A stretch of DNA of 64,000 bases from the NCBI RefSeq assembly GCF_027533625.1, contig NZ_JAQAGZ010000010.1, positions 186,001 through 250,000 on the forward strand, written 5' to 3'. Source of the stretch: Paenibacillus gyeongsangnamensis. GTDB lineage: Bacteria; Bacillota; Bacilli; Paenibacillales; NBRC-103111. The notes beneath the pieces were generated by a model. It was not told the DNA's origin and did no database searches. It saw only the letters and a list, made by a program, of their open reading frames with translations. Made by a program: the position numbers and the translations under genes. Positions within the stretch are counted from its first letter, which is position 1. Each line of letters begins with the position of its first letter. This document shows positions 57,770 through 64,000 of the stretch, piece after piece.

Positions 57770-58888
57770 CTACGAATGTACCAGAGCCTCTTCGCCGACG
57801 CGATGAATCATAATATGAAGATGGCGGGATAGATCGATTTCGTACGGCGTACAGAGATCTTCCCCTTTCGGGTTCGTCAGTACGCGGACGACGGGACGAT
57901 GGCGGGCCAGGTTGATTTTGCAGACGATGCCGGTTTCTCCCGTGCTTAGCCGGACGCTGACGCCCAGGGGGTAAATGGCGACACGGTTGCGGAAATATTC
58001 CACTTGGGCTTTCGGGTAATGCGTACCCGCCGAGGTAAACAGCAGCTCGAGCGCATGGTCCGGAGAGATGGCGGGCCGGTAAGGCCTCGGGTTGGTCATG
58101 GCGTCGTAGGCATCCAGCATGCCCACCCACAGGGCGAAAGGGTGAATGTCCGGGCCGGTCAATGCGTCCGGATAGCCGGTACCGTCGATCTTCTCATGGT
58201 GCTGGAGCGCGCAAAAAGCGGAGAGCGGCGGGACGCCGGGCAAATCCTTCAGCAGCCGATAGCCGAATTCCGTATGCTTCTGAATTTCCGCGTATTCGAG
58301 CGGAGAGAGGGCGGAAGCCTTTTGCAGCAGCGCCGGGGAGATTTGCGTATTGCCGATATCGTGCAGCAGCGCGCCCATGGAGAAGGCGACGGTGTTCTCC
58401 TCGTCGTAATGCTCCAGCATGGCGATGCGTGCGGCGTAGACGCAGACGTTCAGCGCGTTGTGGAAGAAATGCTCCACCATCGTAAAATGCCGCCGGTTCG
58501 AGTGGAGCAGCATGACCGTGTCCTCATCGGGAGAGTACCGGTCGTTCAAATCCTCCATGATGAGCTGAATGGAGCGCTCGGCCGTCGCAGAGAAGCGCTT
58601 CCGGTCCGCCGGTGTCGCCAGTCCGCCCCGCTGCAGCTGCTGGAAGAGGCCGATCAGATTCGTGCGGACGAAGCGAAGCGTCTCGTCGCGAAGAGGCTCG
58701 TGGGTCACGATATCTTCGGTTCGCGGGTCCACGACATAAAGCTGGTGGTACCCAAGCTGCCGGAGCTTATGAATGAGTCCTTGCGTCAGCTCCATGCCGT
58801 CGCCCAGCAAAGTTTTGCCTTCGTCGGAAACAATCGCTTTTCCAAGCCTCATGCCTGGACGTACGGAGGGGATGGGGAGTAGTCTCAT
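57770..58888 (-). CDS. HD-GYP domain phosphodiesterase
   Basis: 372 aa. N-terminal half has no recognised domain; from about residue 140 the HD-GYP domain: HNALNVCVYAARIAMLEHY, SMGALLHDIGNTQISPALL (HD), TEFGYRLLKDLPGVP, ALQHHEKIDGTGYPDALTG (HHExxDGxGYP), DAYDAMTNPRPYRPAISPDHAL. Both metal motifs are intact, so it probably hydrolyses cyclic di-GMP, lowering it to favour motility over biofilm. Followed by the Crp/Fnr gene on the same strand, 52 bp away, possibly one operon. Confidence 0.9.
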   Translation of the reverse strand: MRLLPIPSVRPGMRLGKAIVSDEGKTLLGDGMELTQGLIHKLRQLGYHQLYVVDPRTEDIVTHEPLRDETLRFVRTNLIGLFQQLQRGGLATPADRKRFSATAERSIQLIMEDLNDRYSPDEDTVMLLHSNRRHFTMVEHFFHNALNVCVYAARIAMLEHYDEENTVAFSMGALLHDIGNTQISPALLQKASALSPLEYAEIQKHTEFGYRLLKDLPGVPPLSAFCALQHHEKIDGTGYPDALTGPDIHPFALWVGMLDAYDAMTNPRPYRPAISPDHALELLFTSAGTHYPKAQVEYFRNRVAIYPLGVSVRLSTGETGIVCKINLARHRPVVRVLTNPKGEDLCTPYEIDLSRHLHIMIHRVGEEALVHS

Positions 58889-59057
58889 AGACCTGGTTCT
58901 CCTTCTGGGAATGATAGGAATTAAGGTGCGGGGTGCATCGTTCTTTAGACTTAATTTGTTATGATTATTATTCCATAAAATCCCTAAACATTCTGTAACC
59001 TGCGTAACAATAACGGTAAAAATGTTGAGAGCAGGTGGCTGATAGGAGCCTAGGAAT
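58889..59057. other. Leader spacer, no gene seen
   Basis: AT-rich promoter-like region for the leftward HD-GYP gene. Confidence 0.5.
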
Positions 59058-59159
59058 CCAGGATAAACGGCTACGCCGTCCTTGTCTTACAAGGACCAGC
59101 GCGTTTATCAAGGTTGATGCGAAGCTGTAAGTTGTGAAAACTTATAAATTCTTATCAAC
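59058..59159 (-). repeat. Repeat family A, copy 5 (inverted)
   Basis: 102 bp on the minus strand, directly after the sodA terminator T8 run in the direction of sodA transcription. Confidence 0.9.
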
Positions 59160-59166
59160 GCAAAAA

Positions 59167-59196
59167 AAACCGGTGAAGCGAGGGCTTCACCGGTCG
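59167..59196 (-). terminator. sodA: Terminator of sodA
   Basis: ACCGGTGAAGC-CCTC-GCTTCACCGGT on the minus strand, followed by T8. Confidence 0.92.
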
Positions 59197-59209
59197 TTAG
59201 CAATTATTC

Positions 59210-59824
59210 TTACTTTGCGGCAGCTTCGTAGCGCTTGCCGACTTCTTCCCAGTTCACAACGTTCCAGAACGCTGCGATGTAGTCAGGGCGTTTGTTTTGG
59301 TATTTCAGGTAGTAGGCATGCTCCCATACGTCCAGTCCGAGGATCGGCGTTTCGCCTTCCATAATCGGGCTGTCCTGGTTAGGCAGGCTGTACACTTTCA
59401 GCTTGCCGTCTTTGGATACGGCGAGGAAGGCCCAGCCGGAGCCGAAACGGGTCGTTGCCGCTTTGGCGAAATCTTCTTTGAATTTATCGAAGCCGCCGAG
59501 TTCGCTGTTGATCGCGTCAGCCAGCTTGCCGGACGGAGTGCCGCCGCCGTTAGGGCCGATCGTTTCCCAGAACAGGGAGTGGTTGGCATGGCCGCCGCCG
59601 TTGTTGCGGACTGCGGTTTGGATGCTTTCCGGAAGGCTTTTCAGATCGGAGATCAATTCTTCAACGCTTTTGGATTGGAGGTCGGCATGCGCCTCAAGAG
59701 CCGCGTTGAGGTTCGTGACGTAAGTATTGTGGTGACGATCGTGGTGAATCATCATCGTCATTTCGTCGATGTGAGGCTCAAGTGCGTTGTTGGCGTAAGG
59801 AAGAGCTGGTAATTGATGTGCCAT
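59210..59824 (-). CDS. sodA: Manganese superoxide dismutase
   Basis: 204 aa. Converts superoxide to H2O2 and O2. Metal ligands: His in [13 protein letters not shown], His in [12 protein letters not shown], Asp and His in [15 protein letters not shown] (DVWEHAYY). [16 protein letters not shown] start is typical, with Mn-type [16 protein letters not shown] ribosome binding site 13 bases upstream. A terminator and repeat A copy follow. Confidence 0.95.
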   Translation of the reverse strand: MAHQLPALPYANNALEPHIDEMTMMIHHDRHHNTYVTNLNAALEAHADLQSKSVEELISDLKSLPESIQTAVRNNGGGHANHSLFWETIGPNGGGTPSGKLADAINSELGGFDKFKEDFAKAATTRFGSGWAFLAVSKDGKLKVYSLPNQDSPIMEGETPILGLDVWEHAYYLKYQNKRPDYIAAFWNVVNWEEVGKRYEAAAK

Positions 59825-59956
59825 GGTTTCTTAAATACCTCCCAAAATGTAATATGTATTTCAATTCAATTATCGCCGATTTTCTATATAAAATCAACAA
59901 GTATGTATACTAAGTCACCCAGGGCCGGCGAAAGCCTCGGTAACCCGGACTGCCGT

Positions 59957-60133
59957 CTATTTCTCCCGGCTCACGAGCTCGTCGATAATCTGGTTCAGCA
60001 TCGCCGTTCCCTGCGCATTCAGCCAGGGCGAGAGGTCGCTCATTACGCGCTGGTGGTAATGAAGCTCCTCCGAGGTCCACTCGGGCGTCTTTAGATCGTT
60101 CAGCTGTTGCATGCGTCTGATTTGGCTGCTCAT
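59957..60133 (-). CDS. Small conserved-looking hypothetical protein
   Basis: 58 aa. Starts ATG 60133 with AAGGAGG upstream; sequence MSSQIRRMQQLNDLKTPEWT, SEELHYHQRVMSDLSPWLNA, QGTAMLNQIIDELVSREK. Predicted helical, soluble. Resembles a short family of Paenibacillaceae proteins of unknown role, but I cannot name it. Confidence 0.6.
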   Translation of the reverse strand: MSSQIRRMQQLNDLKTPEWTSEELHYHQRVMSDLSPWLNAQGTAMLNQIIDELVSREK

Positions 60134-60307
60134 GGTTGAATGATCCTCCTTTCCCTGTAATCATTACCGGAATATGGTTTCACAAGGCGCCGTCTTTTAT
60201 GCAAGCCGAAAATCATCCAAGGAAAAGAGGATGTTTCGAAAACGAACCGCATAGAATGGAAACAGGTAAGAAACGAAGCAATCGCGTGCGAGAATGAGCA
60301 TAGAGAA

Positions 60308-60335
60308 TGAAAACGCTTAAAATAAAGCGTTTTCA
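60308..60335. promoter_or_regulatory. 28-bp palindrome resembling two head-to-head cre half-boxes
   Basis: TGAAAACGCTT (60308-60318) and AAGCGTTTTCA (60325-60335) are perfect inverted arms. Each arm matches most of the CcpA cre consensus (TGNAANCGNTNNCA). It has no T-tract, so a terminator is less likely. Rest of 60134-60450 has no gene. Confidence 0.5.
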
Positions 60336-60450
60336 GAAGGAATTCAAAAAAAATTGAAGAATTCTAAACTTTTTTTGAAGATTAAGCAGGATTTTTCCGA
60401 GAATTGTCGTATTTATATATTAACCAAACCATGTTGCGGGGGAATTCATC

Positions 60451-60888
60451 ATGCTAGTCGGTTCTTATCAGGTTCGTTCCTTTCAACTGTCAGATTATGT
60501 TTCTGTCACCGACTGTTTTCAGAGCGTGCTCTCGGATGAATGCTACGAAGAAACGATGGCTGCCTTCGCCAGACAGCTGTCCTGGGACAGCGAGCTTGTC
60601 CTTGTCGCGGCGGAAGAGGGCGAGATCGTAGGCGTTATTGTCGGAACGATCGACAACGACAACGGGTATTACTACCGCATCGCGGTTGAACAAGAGCATC
60701 AGCGCCGGGGGATCGGTCAAGCTCTGATCGAGTCGCTCCGCCAGCGGTTCCTGCAGCGCAAGGTACGCCGCATCATGGTTACCGTGGATGTCCATAATGA
60801 AGTGGTGCTGCCGGTTTACGAGAAGGCCGGGTATCACGACACGGATTTTTCCCGCACGCCGCATCGGCTCAGCATTGTGAACGGATAA
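60451..60888 (+). CDS. GNAT family N-acetyltransferase
   Basis: 145 aa. Acetyl-CoA site RIAVEQEHQRRGIGQALIESL (motif A, R/Q-x-x-G-I-G), followed by motif B NEVVLPVYEKAGYHD. Cytoplasmic acetyltransferase; substrate unknown. Single gene with a hairpin terminator. Confidence 0.85.
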   Translation: MLVGSYQVRSFQLSDYVSVTDCFQSVLSDECYEETMAAFARQLSWDSELVLVAAEEGEIVGVIVGTIDNDNGYYYRIAVEQEHQRRGIGQALIESLRQRFLQRKVRRIMVTVDVHNEVVLPVYEKAGYHDTDFSRTPHRLSIVNG

Positions 60889-60920
60889 ATAAGATTAATT
60901 TCAAGCAATCATTCCATATG

Positions 60921-60961
60921 GCATAACTTCGACGCTGCGGCTTCGGGTTATGCTTTTTTTG
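60921..60961 (+). terminator. Terminator of the GNAT gene
   Basis: GCATAAC/GTTATGC stem enclosing a GC-rich loop, then T7. Confidence 0.75.
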
Positions 60962-61087
60962 TATCCATGGGAGCGGACAACCCTTGAAAGCGGTGCAACA
61001 TAAGTTTATTCTAGAATGAAGAAGAACTTCGGCGTTCTTACCTTAATTATGCTTATCCTAAATCCGCTGTAGAAAGGTATGGACGTC

Positions 61088-61648
61088 ATGGCGAATTTTA
61101 CTCCTTTTATTATAAAGAGCTTCAAACATGACGGTCATCTGCATCGGATGTGGCTGGAGAATTGGCTTGTACCGGAAGAGGCCCTTCACGAAACGCATCG
61201 CTCGGATCAAACGATGGTGTTCATCAACAGCCAGACGAAGATCGTGGAAGCGGACGGCAAGGAATGGGTTAGCCGCGTACCGGGGGTATCGTTCTTTATC
61301 CCCAAGATATGGTTTAATGTCGTGGCGCTGATCGAAGAGCACGGCGTCCGCTATTACTGCAACGTGGCATCGCCGCCTTACGTTTCGGGACGGGTCGTTA
61401 CTTATATCGATTACGATCTGGATGTGATCCGTATGCCGGACGGGGACGTGCACGTCGTGGATCAAGAGGAATATGAGCGTCATAAGATCAGCTACCACTA
61501 TTCTCCGGTAGTGGATGCGAAGGTGAAGCAAGGGATGCAGGAAGTGCTTGATCGCGTTCGCGGCGGCAAGCCGCCGTTTCATGACGAGGCGGTGTACGCC
61601 TACTATAAACTGTGGGAGCAGTGGAGAGCTGGCGGATCGGAGGAATAA
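61088..61648 (+). CDS. DUF402 nucleoside phosphatase (YgaC/Ntdp-like)
   Basis: 186 aa. FIIKSFKHDGHLHRMWLENW, SRVPGVSFFIPKIWFNVVALIEEHGVRYYCNVASPPYVSGRVVTYIDYDLDVIRMPDGDVHVVDQEEYERH are the DUF402 signatures. S. aureus Ntdp (SA1684) hydrolyses nucleoside tri- and diphosphates. Start ATG 61088, nine bases after AAAGG; an ATG at 61079 is closer to it. lepB follows 1 bp after the stop. Confidence 0.87.
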   Translation: MANFTPFIIKSFKHDGHLHRMWLENWLVPEEALHETHRSDQTMVFINSQTKIVEADGKEWVSRVPGVSFFIPKIWFNVVALIEEHGVRYYCNVASPPYVSGRVVTYIDYDLDVIRMPDGDVHVVDQEEYERHKISYHYSPVVDAKVKQGMQEVLDRVRGGKPPFHDEAVYAYYKLWEQWRAGGSEE

Positions 61649-61649
61649 G

Positions 61650-62246
61650 ATGGACAGCATGTCCCCGAAGAAAGCAAACCGGGAGCTTCTGGACCCGCCC
61701 TTACGGGGGGAAACCGAATCAAGCCTGCTGCATGAGGCGCTGGATTGGTTCAAGTCGATCATCTTTGCGGTGGTTGTCGTTTTTCTGCTCCATCATTTTA
61801 TATTCCACCTCTCCACCGTGAAAGGAACTTCCATGCAGCCGACGCTGGAAGATGGAGAATGGCTCTTTATTAATAAAATCGTACGCATTACCGGCTCCGT
61901 TCAGCGCGGAGAGGTCGTTGTCATTCAAGAACCGACAGGCACCGATAAGGCTCACCCGTTTCTGGTGAAGCGCGTCGTGGCCGTCGCCGGAGACGAAATC
62001 TCGGTCCGCTCCGGCAAGCTCTACGTCAACGGGGAAGAGGTCAAGGAAACCTATACCGACGCGGTCATTGAGGACGGACGGTTCGAGCCCTACACCGTCG
62101 CGAAGGGGCAGATTTTCGTGATGGGGGATAACCGCCACCGGAATGCCAGCTATGACAGCCGGTCCTTCGGCTCCGTACCGCTCACCGACATCGAGGGTAA
62201 GGCGCAGTGGATCGTATGGCCGCTGGGCAAATGGAGAAGCTTGTAA
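61650..62246 (+). CDS. lepB: Signal peptidase I
   Basis: 198 aa, one N-terminal helix (FKSIIFAVVVVFLLHHFIFHL). Catalytic Ser in VKGTSMQPTLEDGEWLF and Lys in FLVKRVVAVAGDEIS form the Ser-Lys dyad; FVMGDNRHRNASYDSRSFGSV is box E. Cleaves signal peptides from secreted proteins at the membrane. CGGAGGAATAAG ribosome binding site. Bacillales usually have several; this one is SipS-like in length. Confidence 0.93.
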   Translation: MDSMSPKKANRELLDPPLRGETESSLLHEALDWFKSIIFAVVVVFLLHHFIFHLSTVKGTSMQPTLEDGEWLFINKIVRITGSVQRGEVVVIQEPTGTDKAHPFLVKRVVAVAGDEISVRSGKLYVNGEEVKETYTDAVIEDGRFEPYTVAKGQIFVMGDNRHRNASYDSRSFGSVPLTDIEGKAQWIVWPLGKWRSL

Positions 62247-62283
62247 GGAATCGGAGTCAGCCCGAAGGGAGGGAATGGACAGC

Positions 62284-63459
62284 ATGAACGTTAGCGACGG
62301 GCAGTGGCTTCGTCTTCGGGAAGAGCTGAGAGAAGCGGCGCCGGAGCTTGGGATCGACAAGATCGGCTTCGCCTCTGCAGACCCGTTCACCGAGCTGAAG
62401 GGGATTCTGCTGAAGCATCGGGAGAAAGGGTTCGAATCCGGCTTCGAGGAGCGGGATATCGAGAAGCGGGTGAATCCGGCGCTGTCGCTGGAGGAACCGC
62501 AATCGATCATCTCCATCGCCGTGGCCTATCCGTCCAAGCTGAAGGATCCGCCGCGCTCCGAGCCCGGCGCTTATAGAGGGATGCTGTCTCGCTCGGCCTG
62601 GGGCACGGATTATCATCACGTGCTGCGCAGCCGGCTTGAACGGCTCGAAGCCTGGATCCAGGAGCGGGTGCCGGAGGCCCGGATGCAGAGTATGGTCGAT
62701 ACCGGGGCCCTCGTCGACCGGGCGGTGGCGGAGCGTGCGGGCATCGGCTACGTCGGCAGCAACTGTGCAGTCATAACGCCGGAGTTCGGCTCATGGGTGT
62801 ATCTCGGGGAGATGATTACGAATATTCCGTTCCCGCCCGACCAGCCGATCACGGACAGCTGCGGCGATTGCACGATCTGCATCGACGCGTGCCCTACCGG
62901 GGCGCTGGTCGGTCCGGGGCAGCTGAATGCGCAGCGGTGCGTCTCGTTCCTGACGCAGACGAAGGGGATCATCGAGGATGACGAGCTGAAGCGCAAGATC
63001 GGCAACCGGCTGTACGGATGCGATACGTGCCAGATCGTATGCCCGAAGAACAAGGGCATCCACTTCGATCGTCATCCGGAGCTGGCGCCCGATCCGGAGC
63101 AGGTCAAGCCGCTGCTGAAGCCGCTGCTGTCGATGTCGAACCGCGAATTCAAGGAGCGGTTCGGCACGAGCGCCGCGGCTTGGCGTGGCAAGAAGCCGAT
63201 CCAGCGCAACGCGATTCTGGCGCTGGGCAATTTCCGGGACGCGAGCAGCGTACCGCAGCTGCTGGAGCTGCTGCGGGCGGACGAGCGTCCCGAGATCCGG
63301 GCGACGGCCGCCTGGGCGCTCGGCCGGATCGGGGGCGAGGCCGTGCCGGAGGCGCTTGCGGCGGCGGTCGCCAAGGAGACGGACGTCGCCGCCCGGCGAG
63401 AGATCGAGAAGGCGCAGGCGGCTGTAGCAGGTGAGGGGACAGGTGAAGCGGAGGCATGA
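62284..63459 (+). CDS. queG: Epoxyqueuosine reductase with C-terminal HEAT repeats
   Basis: 391 aa. Reduces epoxyqueuosine to queuosine in tRNA using cobalamin and two [4Fe-4S] clusters. LGIDKIGFASADPF start, DTGALVDRAVAERAGIGYVGSNCAVITPEFGSWVYLGEM (cobalamin region), clusters CGDCTICIDACPTGA and CDTCQIVCPKN. Beyond residue 310: HEAT-like repeats (QRNAILALGNFRDASSVPQL, PEIRATAAWALGRIGG), as in Bacillales QueG. ATG 62284 ten bases after AGGGAGGG. Overlaps ogt by 4 bp. Confidence 0.93.
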   Translation: MNVSDGQWLRLREELREAAPELGIDKIGFASADPFTELKGILLKHREKGFESGFEERDIEKRVNPALSLEEPQSIISIAVAYPSKLKDPPRSEPGAYRGMLSRSAWGTDYHHVLRSRLERLEAWIQERVPEARMQSMVDTGALVDRAVAERAGIGYVGSNCAVITPEFGSWVYLGEMITNIPFPPDQPITDSCGDCTICIDACPTGALVGPGQLNAQRCVSFLTQTKGIIEDDELKRKIGNRLYGCDTCQIVCPKNKGIHFDRHPELAPDPEQVKPLLKPLLSMSNREFKERFGTSAAAWRGKKPIQRNAILALGNFRDASSVPQLLELLRADERPEIRATAAWALGRIGGEAVPEALAAAVAKETDVAARREIEKAQAAVAGEGTGEAEA

Positions 63460-63989
63460 GCATACGGTATGACGAACTGGCTACGCCGATCGGCGCTTTG
63501 GTCCTGGCTTCCAGCGGCTCGAAGCCCGGTCAGGGACTGTGCCATATCGAGTTTGGCGGCTTTAAGGAAACGTCGGACCGCCTGACGGCTTGGTCCGAGC
63601 GTTGGTACGGCACGCGGGAGTGGCTCCGCGATCCGCAGCCGCTCGCCGCTGCGGCGGAGCAGCTGACGGCTTATTTTGCGGGCAGCCTTGACCGCTTCGA
63701 CCTGGCGCTTGACCTGCAGGGCACCCCGTTCCAGCGCAAGGTATGGACGGCGTTGCTCGAGGTCCCGTTCGGGGAAGCTTGCTCCTATAAGGATATCGGC
63801 ATCCGCATCGGTTCGCCGAAGGCGGTCCGCGCCATCGGCGGTGCGAACAACCGGAATCCGGTTCCGATTATCGTTCCGTGCCACCGTGTGATCGGGGCGG
63901 ACGGCTCCATGGTGGGATACGGCGGCGGACTTTCCATCAAAACATTTTTGTTGCAGCATGAGGGCTTTCCATTGAAGGGGCGAATCTGA
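63456..63989 (+). CDS. ogt: Methylated-DNA-protein cysteine methyltransferase
   Basis: 177 aa. Suicidal repair of O6-methylguanine. Active-site PCHRVIGADGSMVGYGGGL (Cys in PCHRV), helix-turn-helix LDLQGTPFQRKVWTALLEVPFGEACSYKDIG, Arg finger in SPKAVRAIGGANNRNPVPIIV. Overlaps queG by 4 bp, so part of the same operon. Confidence 0.93.
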   Translation: MSIRYDELATPIGALVLASSGSKPGQGLCHIEFGGFKETSDRLTAWSERWYGTREWLRDPQPLAAAAEQLTAYFAGSLDRFDLALDLQGTPFQRKVWTALLEVPFGEACSYKDIGIRIGSPKAVRAIGGANNRNPVPIIVPCHRVIGADGSMVGYGGGLSIKTFLLQHEGFPLKGRI

Positions 63990-64000
63990 ATGAGATATAT
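63990..64000 (+). CDS. Start of a further gene, cut by the window edge
   Basis: ATG directly after the ogt stop with AAGGGG upstream; only MRY and part of a fourth codon are visible. Confidence 0.35.

Overview
The window looks like a chromosomal segment of a spore-forming, GC-rich Bacillota bacterium of the Paenibacillaceae type. This is an inference from gene content and style. It has Bacillales-type housekeeping genes (thiN, ywbE, cvfC-like, bacilliredoxin, acpS, sipS-type lepB, ctaCDEF-ctaG), a YhcN/YlaJ spore lipoprotein, many AraC regulators, strong AGGAGG ribosome binding sites and high-GC coding sequence broken by AT-rich spacers. No rRNA, tRNA, CRISPR array, intact IS or prophage was seen.

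Layout. 1-9 kb: RNase H1, then regulator/target pairs (WYL regulator with an MFS pump, HxlR regulator with a quinone reductase, AraC regulator with a cupin and a divergent pyruvate kinase). 9.5-20 kb: a heterodimeric ABC exporter resembling BmrC/BmrD, an MBOAT acyltransferase with an SGNH partner, an orphan HlyD-type adaptor, ywbE and thiN. 20-25 kb: a CvfC-like HEAT protein, a guanylate-kinase-like protein with an altered P-loop, a DEAD-box helicase with a repetitive RGG-like tail, and a spore lipoprotein. 25.7-33 kb: a caa3 oxidase operon (ctaC-D-E-F), ctaG, a DUF420 gene and a membrane-anchored TlpA thioredoxin, forming a respiratory block. 33-40 kb: malic enzyme, alpha-galactosidase with its AraC regulator, a radical SAM protein, a frameshifted MOSC gene and an aldolase-like enzyme. 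40-49 kb: an orphan RiPP-like precursor, a Mn-type CDF exporter, BaiN-type flavoprotein, CNNM/CBS protein, methyltransferase and polysaccharide deacetylase. 49-64 kb: bacilliredoxin, nadE, acpS, a lipoprotein cytochrome, mutY, a low-GC decayed island, a Crp/Fnr regulator, an HD-GYP phosphodiesterase, sodA, and a nucleotide phosphatase-lepB-queG-ogt run.

The most unusual content is between the genes. Three families of dispersed structured repeats sit next to transcription terminators. Family A is 102 bp with five copies, three of them in tandem. Family B is about 200 bp, palindromic and MITE-like, with two full and three partial copies. Family C is 126-150 bp with two copies whose stems show compensatory changes. 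A helically phased array of twelve GTAAC/GTTAC pentamers at exactly 10-bp spacing lies beside a CheY-like gene remnant. Two unrelated loci, the MBOAT operon and the RiPP-like gene, share an operator-like palindrome TGATAC-N5-GTATCA, which suggests co-regulation of a small peptide and a cell-envelope acylation module.

All functions are read from sequence motifs alone; no database search was run.
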